From Prolixibacteraceae bacterium (lineage in GTDB: Bacteria > Bacteroidota > Bacteroidia > Bacteroidales > Prolixibacteraceae): 5,869 bases of DNA. The stretch is from contig JACMKG010000459.1 of assembly GCA_014380255.1 (NCBI GenBank), forward strand, positions 1-5,869, written 5' to 3'. The notes under the pieces are model-generated. The model searched no databases. It worked only from the letters and a program-made list of their open reading frames with translations, and had not been told where the DNA came from. The stretch's first letter is position 1, and every line of letters begins with the position of its first letter. The translations under genes and the position numbers were made by a program. Shown here piece after piece: positions 1-5,762 of the stretch.

Positions 1-537
1 GCCTGAGGCGGATTTGATGCCTGTCTTTTCCGAGATGTTCTTGCGGTGCGAGATCACCGTGTGGGTAGAGACAAACAGCTGGTCGGCAATTTCCTTGTTG
101 GAATAGCCTTTACACAAAAGCTGAAGCACTTCAATTTCACGCCGGGTTAGCTCGGTATCCGTTTCGCGAATAGTGGCCGAAAGGAACGAATTAAGCACCT
201 CATTCACCTTGTAGCATATCAGGGCTGCCGTGTCGTTTAAATTGATCGTATGGCCTGAATAACCCGCCTGTGGATCGAGCTGAAGGGTAAGGAACTGCAG
301 ATGACCAGCAGCGTGAAGTATCTGGCGGATAAACGTGTTGCTTTTCTCATATTCTTCCGAAGTGGCCAGTACCAGAATATTGCCGTCCATTGTGGGGTAA
401 TCGATCATCTCATCTCCCCGGTGAAGGGTAATAACCTCGTTGGCCAGACTCCCCTTTAGAATCTCCGCCATACCCGCCAGAACCAATTCTGAGGAGCTGA
501 TAACAACGACTATCGATTTCTTATGGTTATTAATCAT
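1..537 (-). CDS. LuxR-family DNA-binding regulator with degenerate receiver domain (3' end cut by window edge)
   Basis: I translated this reading frame by hand: ATG at 537-535, then 179 sense codons to the window edge with no stop. The C-terminal part (about residues 129-179) is a clear LuxR/NarL helix-turn-helix: LTRREIEVLQLL, then GYSNKEIADQLFVS, then THTVISHRKNISEKTGIKS. Probably only the last 15-25 residues are missing. Residues 8-118 have the length and beta/alpha rhythm of a response-regulator receiver. However, the acidic pair after the first strand is replaced by serines (VVVISSSELV, 9-19) and the third strand (ILVLATS, 54-60) has no phospho-acceptor Asp, so normal phosphotransfer looks unlikely. 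It is the second gene of an operon: its start lies inside the end of the hemerythrin gene (8-bp overlap), implying coupled translation. The DNA-binding role is solid; the signal and target genes are unknown. Confidence 0.85.
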   Translation of the reverse strand, partial: MINNHKKSIVVVISSSELVLAGMAEILKGSLANEVITLHRGDEMIDYPTMDGNILVLATSEEYEKSNTFIRQILHAAGHLQFLTLQLDPQAGYSGHTINLNDTAALICYKVNEVLNSFLSATIRETDTELTRREIEVLQLLCKGYSNKEIADQLFVSTHTVISHRKNISEKTGIKSASG

Positions 538-1261
538 GGTTTGCCAATAGCTTTTCGAGTTGTTTTACTTTGGGAATCATGATATGGTCTTCGATGCGCG
601 AATGGTTCTTTAGGTCCTTCTCGAACATGAACAGGTTGGCCAGAAAAGCATTCCCACGGTTCTGATCGTAGTTGGGCGGCAGGTATTTAATGATGATGTT
701 CTTCAGGTCGTCCATCTTATCATCCATGTTCGAATGTTCCTTTTCAAAGCTGGTAATCGAAAAGGACGGGTATTTGTAGTTAAACCGGTCTCGCAGATCC
801 TGGTTTTCAATCACTTCATGCAGATCAAGAATGTATGGGAACATCTCCCTTTCCTCGAAACTGAGATGGATAAGGAACTCTTCGTTGAACTTGGCATAGA
901 ATTTTCGCACCAGTTCATTGTCAGTGCTTTCAATTGGATTGGCTGAAAGGAAAAGTTCAATTAAACGATCATTCTCAGGCATCAGGTATTCCCTGTAATA
1001 CTGATGCGTCTTTAGAAGGTAATCAATCAGGATGGTGACCGGAAAGTCGAGCAACCGTTTTTCGGGGAAATAGGACTCATAATGGAACACATTGATGATC
1101 TCGACAAAAAAGTTAATGTCAATACCTTTTTCCTCGCAAACGTCCTTAATGGTCTTGTCGCCAAAGCCCAGCTTAATGCCTAATCGGTTGATAACAGGTA
1201 ACAAGAAATGATCTTTCAGAATGACGGAAGCCAGTTTGCTATTTTCGTTAAACAATTCCAT
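530..1261 (-). CDS. RIC/YtfE-like diiron hemerythrin-domain protein, Cys-less ScdA_N-like N-terminus
   Basis: A 243-residue protein, close in size to E. coli YtfE (RIC, about 220). Residues 8-59 resemble the ScdA_N/DUF542 domain (ASVILKDHFLLPVINRLGI, then DKTIKDVCEEKGID). Where RIC proteins have Cys-Cys-Gly-Gly, this one has Leu-Gly-Phe-Gly (31-34). A four-helix hemerythrin-like domain follows. Its likely diiron ligands are H86, H132, E136 (HLSFE), H176 and H220, E224 (HSRIE), matching in order and nearly in spacing the YtfE set H84, H129, E133, H160, H204, E208 as I recall it. RIC proteins repair NO- or peroxide-damaged iron centres; related hemerythrin domains bind O2 or NO. No signal peptide or membrane segment is seen, so it is cytoplasmic. 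The diiron site is well supported. Loss of the Cys pair and the overlapping regulator gene favour a sensing role over iron donation, which is inference. No clear ribosome binding site precedes the ATG. Confidence 0.85.
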   Translation of the reverse strand: MELFNENSKLASVILKDHFLLPVINRLGIKLGFGDKTIKDVCEEKGIDINFFVEIINVFHYESYFPEKRLLDFPVTILIDYLLKTHQYYREYLMPENDRLIELFLSANPIESTDNELVRKFYAKFNEEFLIHLSFEEREMFPYILDLHEVIENQDLRDRFNYKYPSFSITSFEKEHSNMDDKMDDLKNIIIKYLPPNYDQNRGNAFLANLFMFEKDLKNHSRIEDHIMIPKVKQLEKLLANHD

Positions 1262-1445
1262 GCCCGGTTGTAATTAATGTAAGGATGTAAAGATGACAAT
1301 AATTAAGAAGAAATGTTCATCAATTGAATTTAAGAGATCGGCTTACAGTAAGGTTTGCAGGTGATAATTAACCATTGCCAGAGATATAATTAATAAAGAA
1401 TGACCCAGCATGAATTCAATTCCATCAGTTTCTCGTTCAGTTGTA

Positions 1446-1469
1446 TGCATGTATGATCAGATTGCATGT
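1446..1469. promoter_or_regulatory. Possible operator: paired TGCATGT repeat
   Basis: Two exact copies of TGCATGT lie at 1446-1452 and 1463-1469, 17 bp apart, flanking the palindrome TGATCA (1454-1459). The arms can also be read as an imperfect inverted repeat because TGCA is self-complementary. The site lies between two divergent units, one of which encodes a DNA-binding regulator and the other an antitoxin, so either could be the ligand. This is a pattern observation only; no known consensus is matched. Confidence 0.25.
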
Positions 1470-1577
1470 TTATTTTTTAGCAAGATACAAATTATATGAA
1501 TAGCTGAATATTTAATATCCCAAAAAAACAGTCTTGGGTAAAGGGAAGTCTTTATCTTTTTTTAGAGAAATACTTTT

Positions 1578-1585
1578 TATATTTG
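1578..1585 (+). promoter_or_regulatory. Bacteroidota -7 promoter box for the toxin-antitoxin operon
   Basis: TATATTTG fits the Bacteroidota TAnnTTTG consensus exactly and lies 17 bp before the antitoxin ATG at 1603. No clear TTTG -33 element is present; the upstream stretch is a T-run around 1557-1563. If this box is used, transcription begins around 1590-1595 and the leader is very short. A weak AAGG (1594-1597) precedes the ATG by 5 nt. Confidence 0.5.
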
Positions 1586-1602
1586 TAGAAAATAAGGCAA
1601 TT

Positions 1603-1803
1603 ATGGCAACAATTACAATTAACGAACGGACATCAAAAGGAAAAAGCTTGCTGGAGTTTCTACGCAAATTCGAAGGAGAGAATTTTATTCACATTGAAAA
1701 AGAACCCAATAGAGAAACAAAACGTGCGATAAGGGACGTTAAAAAAGGCAATGTTACCAAGGCAAATAATGTCACCGATTTGATGAATAAATTAAACTCC
1801 TAA
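1603..1803 (+). CDS. Type II antitoxin, short protein partner of a YafQ-family toxin
   Basis: A 66-residue basic protein starting MATITINERTSKGKSLLEFL and ending in a short helix (NNVTDLMNKLNS). I recognise the TITINERT..GK..LEFL start and the ETK.AI.D..KG..TKA.NV.DL...LN tail from small Bacteroidota proteins encoded directly before YafQ-like toxins (the DUF2683-type antitoxins, from memory). The N-terminus probably forms the dimer and DNA-binding part, and the C-terminal half wraps the toxin; neither can be proved here. The ATG at 1603 is preferred over an in-frame TTG at 1534, because homologues start at MATITI and the likely promoter box lies between the two. The stop codon shares one base with the toxin start (TAATG), so the two are translated together and the antitoxin probably represses its own promoter. 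Confidence 0.75.
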   Translation: MATITINERTSKGKSLLEFLRKFEGENFIHIEKEPNRETKRAIRDVKKGNVTKANNVTDLMNKLNS

Positions 1804-2075
1804 TGTATAGTATATCTTTTGGATCCAAATTTAAACGTGACTTCAACACAATCCAAAAGCGAGGCTACCCGATTGATCAGATGGAGGAAGTATTTCATCT
1901 TCTAGAAAAGGAGGGAAAACTACCTTTTAAATATCTTCCGCATAAACTTTCAGGAAACTACATTCATTGTTGGGAATGTCATATCCGCCCTGATTGGCTT
2001 TTAATTTGGGAAAAAGATGAAATCCTAAAAGAAATTAGGCTGATTAGAACCGGGACTCATTCCGATTTATTCTAA
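1803..2075 (+). CDS. YafQ-family (RelE/ParE fold) mRNA interferase toxin
   Basis: A 90-residue protein, the usual length for YafQ. Family members cut mRNA on the translating ribosome and are held inactive by the antitoxin encoded just upstream. The start (SISFGSKFKRDFNTIQKRGY) is the typical first strand and basic helix. The catalytic region follows: H47 in LPHKLSGNY, then WECHIRPDWLLIW with H60, D64 and W65, then IRLIRTGTHSDLF with R82, H86 and terminal F90. These correspond to the residues known to matter in E. coli YafQ (H50, H63, D67, H87, F91), so the toxin looks intact and active. The ATG overlaps the antitoxin stop by one base and has no ribosome binding site of its own, which fits translational coupling that keeps antitoxin in excess. 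Transcription probably ends at the hairpin 40 bp downstream. Confidence 0.88.
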   Translation: MYSISFGSKFKRDFNTIQKRGYPIDQMEEVFHLLEKEGKLPFKYLPHKLSGNYIHCWECHIRPDWLLIWEKDEILKEIRLIRTGTHSDLF

Positions 2076-2114
2076 GAGTCCTCTCCTTCAAAAGTGCCCA
2101 TATCCGTAAAAATA

Positions 2115-2141
2115 GAAAACCCCACGCATGGTGAGGTTTTC
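2115..2141. terminator. Bidirectional intrinsic terminator between toxin and helicase genes
   Basis: An 11-bp stem (2115-2125 with 2131-2141, one C/A mismatch at 2122/2134) closes a 5-nt loop. On the plus strand it ends in GTTTTC followed by a T-rich tract (CATATCTTTT); on the minus strand TTTTC is followed by TATTTTT. It sits between two convergent genes, 40 bp after the toxin stop and 28 bp after the helicase stop, so it can serve both. Confidence 0.75.
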
Positions 2142-2168
2142 ATATCTTTTAAAGCTTTCTTCCGATTC

Positions 2169-3479
2169 TTAGTATCGACGCTTCCATGTACTTCGGACAG
2201 GTCTTTCTTCCGACTGAACACTTACCCTTCTTGTAGTACTGGGTTCCCTACGGGTGGAACTCTCACGCACTGCCTGTCCGTTGTGTTCACGCCTGATGGG
2301 CTTGCGCGTTGTCTTGGCAGGCGCTTTCTCGGGTGTCAAATCGGTCAAGGCATAAGGATGATCACCTACCACCGGGATGTTCTGTGAAATCAAACGCTGG
2401 ATATCGCGCAGGAAAAGTATTTCCGTGTTGTCGCAGAATGAAACCGCGATACCGCTCTGCCCAGCTCTGCCCGTCCGGCCAATGCGGTGAACGTACGTCT
2501 CAGGGATGTTGGGTATCTCGTAATTGATCACATGTGATAGGTCATCCACATCAATTCCACGGGCTGCAATATCGGTAGCAACCAAGATGCGGATCTTCCC
2601 ACCTTTAAAGTCAGAAAGTGCCTTCTGGCGTGCGCTCTGTGATTTATTTCCATGAATGGCCTGAGCCTCGTGCCCGTTCTTCTGAAGGTGCTTAACCACT
2701 TTGTCAGCCCCATGCTTGGTGCGTGTAAAAACCAGGGCCGAGATGATCTGAGGATTCCTCAACAGATGAAGTAGCAGACTTTTCTTGTCATCATAACCAA
2801 CCATGTACATTTGCTGCTCTACCTTTTCGGCCGTGGTTACCTCTGGAGTAATCTCCACCTTGGTAGGATTATTCAGTATAGTAGCCGACAGTTTAACGAT
2901 GTCGCCAGGCATGGTAGCCGAGAAGAACAATGACTGCCTCTTTTTGGGCAGTTCAGCAATGATGCGTTTTACGTCATGGATAAAACCCATGTCAAGCATA
3001 CGGTCAGCCTCATCAAGGACAAAAATGTCGAGCTGGCGTAAATCAATGTATCCTTGATTCATCAGATCGAGCAACCGGCCAGGGGTTGCAATCAGGATAT
3101 CTACTCCGGCGCGAAGGGCATCCGTTTGCGGACGTTCACCAACACCTCCAAAAATAACTGTGTGCTTTAACCCTGCATGTCTTCCGTAGGCGCTAAAGCT
3201 TTCTCCGATCTGAATGGCAAGCTCACGTGTTGGAGTTACAATCAGTGCTTTGATCTTGCGGCGGCCCCTGTTAAAATCTTCCGATTGATGCAAAATCTGA
3301 ATGATCGGGATGGCAAACGCTGCTGTCTTTCCGGTTCCTGTCTGGGCACAACCTAGTAAATCTCTTCTATCTAGTATGATGGGTATTGCTTGTTCCTGGA
3401 TGGGTGTCGGGGTTTCGTAACCTTCTGTTTTCAAGGCCCTTTGGATGGGCTCAATTAATTCTAATTTTTCAAATGACAT
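2169..3479 (-). CDS. rhlE: RhlE-like DEAD-box ATP-dependent RNA helicase
   Basis: A 436-residue helicase with the full DEAD-box motif set: Q motif with F3 and PTPIQ (24-28), motif I AQTGTGKT (45-52), Ia PTRELA (83-88), GG (111-112), Ib TPGR (132-135), II DEAD (156-159), III SAT (187-189), IV LVFTRT (249-254), [11 protein letters not shown] (301-310) and [10 protein letters not shown] (331-338). A flexible basic tail from about 383 is rich in Arg, Ser and Thr and ends TWKRRY, as in RhlE-type proteins, and probably binds RNA without sequence specificity. Such enzymes unwind RNA in ribosome assembly, mRNA decay and cold adaptation. The gene has its own promoter and leader (163 bp to recX) and ends at the shared terminator. 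The enzyme class is certain. The rhlE name rests on the MSFEKL start and core similarity, and Bacteroidota often carry several paralogues. Confidence 0.93.
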   Translation of the reverse strand: MSFEKLELIEPIQRALKTEGYETPTPIQEQAIPIILDRRDLLGCAQTGTGKTAAFAIPIIQILHQSEDFNRGRRKIKALIVTPTRELAIQIGESFSAYGRHAGLKHTVIFGGVGERPQTDALRAGVDILIATPGRLLDLMNQGYIDLRQLDIFVLDEADRMLDMGFIHDVKRIIAELPKKRQSLFFSATMPGDIVKLSATILNNPTKVEITPEVTTAEKVEQQMYMVGYDDKKSLLLHLLRNPQIISALVFTRTKHGADKVVKHLQKNGHEAQAIHGNKSQSARQKALSDFKGGKIRILVATDIAARGIDVDDLSHVINYEIPNIPETYVHRIGRTGRAGQSGIAVSFCDNTEILFLRDIQRLISQNIPVVGDHPYALTDLTPEKAPAKTTRKPIRREHNGQAVRESSTRREPSTTRRVSVQSEERPVRSTWKRRY

Positions 3480-3492
3480 TTTAATAATTTGG

Positions 3493-3528
3493 AAAGGCCA
3501 TCATGTCAATCGTTGTTGCCAGGCCTTT
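3493..3528 (-). promoter_or_regulatory. Inverted repeat in the helicase 5' leader
   Basis: AAAGGCC (3493-3499) and GGCCTTT (3522-3528) form a perfect 7-bp inverted repeat with a 22-nt loop. It lies between the predicted promoter and the helicase start; in the mRNA the second arm ends 13 nt before the ATG, so folding could limit ribosome access. No T-run follows it, so it is not a standard terminator. A regulatory role, for example temperature-sensitive folding, is only inferred. Confidence 0.35.
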
Positions 3529-3540
3529 GTGTTAGCGCCG

Positions 3541-3548
3541 CAAATTTA
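3541..3548 (-). promoter_or_regulatory. Bacteroidota -7 promoter box for the helicase gene
   Basis: Read on the minus strand the sequence is TAAATTTG followed by CGGCG, an exact match to TAnnTTTG. It lies 61 bp before the helicase ATG, giving a leader of roughly 50-55 nt that contains the inverted repeat at 3493-3528. No clear TTTG -33 element is present at the expected distance. This box suggests the helicase is transcribed separately from recX. Confidence 0.55.
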
Positions 3549-3642
3549 GTCTATTAATACGACATGAAGGAAGAATCATGCATTAAATATGGTTTTTGCC
3601 TGAAAAATAATAAGTTAGCTTAACGTGGGAAAGTATCCGGGC

Positions 3643-4110
3643 TTATATCCCCAGTGCTTTAAGGGCTGCAAAGATCTTATCTGACTCAAAGCCCCGACCC
3701 ATGGCAAAGCGCACCAGCTTGTTACGCTTATCGTACGGATCAGCGGCCTTGATTGTTTTTTCCTTATCGGCCAGAAGCTTTGCAAGCTGTTCCGAATAAC
3801 TTTCCTCCTCGATCTCTTCAAAGGCTGCTTCCTGAATCTCCCGGCTTATCTTTTTGGAATGAAGCATAAAGGCAATCTTTTGTTTGCCCCAATGGTTAAA
3901 GCGGAACTTATCCTTAACATATGCCCTTGCAAAACGTTCGTCATCGATGTATTTCTCCTCCTTCAGCAGCTTGATTACGGCATGAGCATCGTCGTCCTCT
4001 AAACCCCATTTTTTAAGCTTTTCCATGATGTCAAAAGCACAGGTTTCCCCACGGCTGCAAATGGCAGTAGCCTTCAGGTAAGCGGATCGTTGTTCGGGAG
4101 TAAATGCCAT
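3643..4110 (-). CDS. recX: Regulatory protein RecX
   Basis: A 155-residue protein of typical RecX length. RecX binds RecA filaments in the cytoplasm and usually inhibits strand exchange, limiting recombination and SOS induction. Three RecX-type helical repeats can be seen: about 13-50 (AICSRGETCAFDIMEKLKKWG then AHAVIKLLKEE), 53-100 with the hallmark YIDDERFARAYVKDKFRFNHWGKQKI..L (family pattern Y.DD.RFA..Y...R....G...I...L), and a third around 105-155 ending RNKLVRFAMGRGFESDKIFAALKAL. The start MAFTPEQ fits the family, and no better upstream start is visible. It is not next to recA here, unlike in many proteobacteria, and appears to be a single-gene unit with its own promoter-like box at 4136-4129. 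I saw no clear terminator between it and the helicase, so read-through is possible. Confidence 0.9.
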   Translation of the reverse strand: MAFTPEQRSAYLKATAICSRGETCAFDIMEKLKKWGLEDDDAHAVIKLLKEEKYIDDERFARAYVKDKFRFNHWGKQKIAFMLHSKKISREIQEAAFEEIEEESYSEQLAKLLADKEKTIKAADPYDKRNKLVRFAMGRGFESDKIFAALKALGI

Positions 4111-4128
4111 GAATTGTGAATTATGCCT

Positions 4129-4136
4129 TAAAGATA
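4129..4136 (-). promoter_or_regulatory. Probable -7 promoter box for recX
   Basis: The minus strand reads TATCTTTA, matching TAnnTTTG except for the final base, 18 bp before the recX ATG. There is no obvious -33 TTTG. The short implied leader is common in this phylum. The call rests on sequence and position only. Confidence 0.4.
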
Positions 4137-4372
4137 CAGAAAGTGCAGAATGTGAGCATTAAAAAGGATGATTAAATGTCAAAATAAAGGGTTTTGAAAG
4201 TAAATTATGAACAATATAAAGATAGGTGAAATCGGATAATTTATGCTCAGGTTATTTTATTATCATAAATCAAACAATAAACTATTGTGACAAATATACT
4301 TTTTTAATCCGGTGATTTTCAGTAAATTTAATAGAGTCTAATCAATTAATTATCTAGATTTTAAGAGTAAAT

Positions 4373-4380
4373 TATCTTTA
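4373..4380 (+). promoter_or_regulatory. Probable -7 promoter box for the peroxidase gene
   Basis: TATCTTTA lies 25 bp before the ATG at 4406 and matches TAnnTTTG except for the last base. The region around the expected -33 position is AT-rich (ATTTTAAGAG) without a clear TTTG. I saw no OxyR-like or FNR-like site near it. Confidence 0.4.
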
Positions 4381-4405
4381 TTTTAAAACTTTTAAATATT
4401 CAATT

Positions 4406-5632
4406 ATGAAAAAAACACCGTTTTCATTAATCGTGGCTGGATCCCTATTGATGGCAGGAATGTTTTTTTCCTGCACCAAAGATTCGACCCTTACCGATGC
4501 GGAAGAGCTGAGTTTAAAATCAGCGCCCATTACCGTTGCTCTAACGCCTATGGAGCAATTGGGCAAGCATCTGTATTTTGATAAGATTTCCACTCCAAAC
4601 AGCATGGCCTGTGCAGATTGTCACAAAGCATCGGTTGGGTTTACCGGAGCAACCCCCGGAATTAATATCCATGGATCTGTTTACCGGGGCGCCGATGCCC
4701 AGAACTTTGGTGACCGCAAGCCGCCAAGTGCAGCCTATGCCACTTACAGTGAAGTTCTTCACCGTGAAGAAGACGGAACCTTTGAAGGAGGCATGTTCTG
4801 GGATGGCCGCGCAACGGGTGAAAGATTAGGGAGTCCGGCTGCCGAACAGGCCTTGGGTCCTTTCCTGAACCCGGCAGAGCATAATTTAAAATCAAAGCTG
4901 GAAGTACTTCAAAAAATCGCCAAATCCAACTACATCTCCATGTGGAAAGAAGTTTTTGATAACGCTTTTGTCTACGGTACGGATGCCGAAATCAATAAAA
5001 CCTATGATCAGGCAGGTCTGGCCATTGCTGCCTATGAAGGCTCGGGCGAGGTAAACCAGTTCAGTTCAAAGTTTGACTATGTGATGAAAGGGATGGCCGA
5101 ATTCACCGAGCAGGAAGCCTGGGGTTTGGAGCTGTTTGAAGGCAAAGGAAAATGCGCGCAATGCCATCCTACCACCTTTGATGATGATATGGATCTGGTG
5201 CTCTTTACCGATTACACCTACGACAACCTGGGAGTTCCCAAGAATCTGCAGAACCCGGTTTACAAGTACAACCCGGATTTTGTTGATAAAGGTCTGGGAG
5301 GCTTTTTAGCTACCCAGGAGAAATGGAAAATGTATGCCGATGAAAACATGGGAAAGCAAAAAGTACCCACTTTGCGTAATGTGGACAAAAGGCCCGGCCT
5401 TGGATTTACCAAAGCCTATACCCACAACGGGTATTTCAAATCGTTGAAAGAGGTGGTTCATTTCTACAATACGCGTGATGTGGAAGGCGCATTGTGGCCG
5501 GATCCTGAGTATGCCGACAATATCAATGATTCAGAACTGGGCAATCTGGGGCTGACCGATGCTGAAGAGGATGCCCTAGTAGCCTTTATGGGAACACTCT
5601 CAGACGGCTACCAGGTGAAACTGAAGAAATAG
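4406..5632 (+). CDS. Diheme cytochrome c peroxidase / MauG-family lipoprotein
   Basis: A 408-residue exported protein. Residues 1-22 are a signal peptide (MKKTPFSLIVAGSLLMAGMF) ending before C23 in FFSC, a loose lipobox of the sort Bacteroidota lipoproteins use, so it is probably lipid-anchored in the envelope. Two CxxCH heme c sites are present: C69-H73 (CADCH) and C250-H254 (CAQCH). Family landmarks are LGKHLYFD (52-59), FWDGRA (131-136), KVPTLRNV (319-326) and THNGYFKSLKEVVHFYN (339-355). Bacterial CcpA-type enzymes reduce H2O2 to water with electrons from small cytochromes or quinol chains; MauG-type relatives oxidise protein residues. Both hemes look intact, and the class is certain. Physiological substrate and donor are not, as no partner cytochrome or mau gene is in the window. 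Many relatives have Met or another residue at T339 before His-Asn/Asp-Gly. It is likely monocistronic, ending at the long hairpin downstream. Confidence 0.92.
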   Translation: MKKTPFSLIVAGSLLMAGMFFSCTKDSTLTDAEELSLKSAPITVALTPMEQLGKHLYFDKISTPNSMACADCHKASVGFTGATPGINIHGSVYRGADAQNFGDRKPPSAAYATYSEVLHREEDGTFEGGMFWDGRATGERLGSPAAEQALGPFLNPAEHNLKSKLEVLQKIAKSNYISMWKEVFDNAFVYGTDAEINKTYDQAGLAIAAYEGSGEVNQFSSKFDYVMKGMAEFTEQEAWGLELFEGKGKCAQCHPTTFDDDMDLVLFTDYTYDNLGVPKNLQNPVYKYNPDFVDKGLGGFLATQEKWKMYADENMGKQKVPTLRNVDKRPGLGFTKAYTHNGYFKSLKEVVHFYNTRDVEGALWPDPEYADNINDSELGNLGLTDAEEDALVAFMGTLSDGYQVKLKK

Positions 5633-5667
5633 CGTATGCCAAAGCATGAAGTGTCGGAATATAAATT

Positions 5668-5737
5668 GCTGCTGGCAACTAGCTGCTGGCTATTGGCAAA
5701 AGCGTTTTGCCAGTAGCCAGCAGCCAGTAGCCAGTTA
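5668..5737. repeat. Heptamer tandem repeats arranged as an inverted pair
   Basis: The right arm reads as consecutive 7-mers from 5711: CAGTAGC, CAGCAGC, CAGTAGC, CAGTTAC. The left arm from 5668 holds the complementary series GCTGCTG, GCAACTA, GCTGCTG, GCTATTG. The consensus unit is GCTRCTG or its complement. There are thus four heptamers on each side of a short AT-rich centre. The pattern resembles short intergenic repeats I recall from other Bacteroidota genomes, but I cannot check copy number. Confidence 0.7.
5672..5734. terminator. Long perfect-register hairpin, likely bidirectional terminator
   Basis: Arms 5672-5701 and 5705-5734 pair over 30 bp with a 3-nt loop (GCG). There are two true mismatches (5677/5729 A-A and 5681/5725 A-C) and one G-U wobble (5693/5713). 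On the plus strand it is followed by a T-rich stretch (TTACTATTTTCCTTTA, 5735-5750). It lies between the convergent peroxidase gene (40 bp upstream) and the minus-strand gene at the right edge (29 bp away), the expected place for a shared terminator. It is longer than an ordinary terminator stem. Confidence 0.6.
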
Positions 5738-5762
5738 CTATTTTCCTTTATTGCATCATCCT

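Larger units (their letters stand above)
1262..1602. other. AT-rich divergent intergenic region (hemerythrin operon / toxin-antitoxin)
   Basis: This 341-bp gap separates the leftward hemerythrin operon from the rightward toxin-antitoxin pair. I see no convincing gene or RNA in it on either strand. A weak -7-like octamer for the hemerythrin operon lies on the minus strand at 1295-1288 (CATCTTTA, one base off TAnnTTTA), about 26 nt before the start codon. The toxin-antitoxin promoter and a TGCATGT direct repeat are listed separately. Confidence 0.6.
4111..4405. other. AT-rich divergent intergenic region (recX / cytochrome c peroxidase)
   Basis: This 295-bp gap lies between leftward recX and the rightward peroxidase gene. 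It is strongly AT-rich, and I see no gene or structured RNA in it. Besides the two promoter boxes listed separately, a further TATCTTTA occurs on the minus strand at 4224-4217, a possible alternative recX promoter with a leader of about 100 nt. Confidence 0.55.

Noticed and set aside
1322..1421. AATTGAATT / AATTCAATT inverted repeat (1322-1330 and 1413-1421)
   Set aside because: Only 9 bp of AT-only-like sequence separated by 82 bp, in an AT-rich gap; expected by chance.
1519..1538. CCCAA/TTGGG short inverted repeat
   Set aside because: A 5-bp stem with a 10-nt loop and no T-tract; too weak for a terminator or operator call.
1534..1602. N-terminal extension of the antitoxin from an in-frame TTG start
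   Set aside because: The extension (hydrophobic FFREILFIFVE) is unlike the family, and the best promoter box (1578-1585) lies inside it; the ATG at 1603 gives the family-typical start.
2094..2387. Plus-strand frame of 97 codons starting after the toxin
   Set aside because: It runs through the terminator hairpin and then antisense to the helicase tail; the translation has no recognisable features.
2309..3057. Open frames on both strands inside the helicase gene (2309-2527, 2528-2713, 2803-3057)
   Set aside because: They lie in other frames of a complete DEAD-box gene, show low-complexity or Cys/Ser-rich translations, and match no family I know.
4541..4895. Open frames overlapping the peroxidase gene on both strands
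   Set aside because: They are shadows of a clearly coding frame with two heme sites; their translations lack recognisable domains.
5668..5737. CRISPR-like array
   Set aside because: The repeat unit is 7 bp with no spacers, and the arms are mutually complementary; there are no cas genes in the window.
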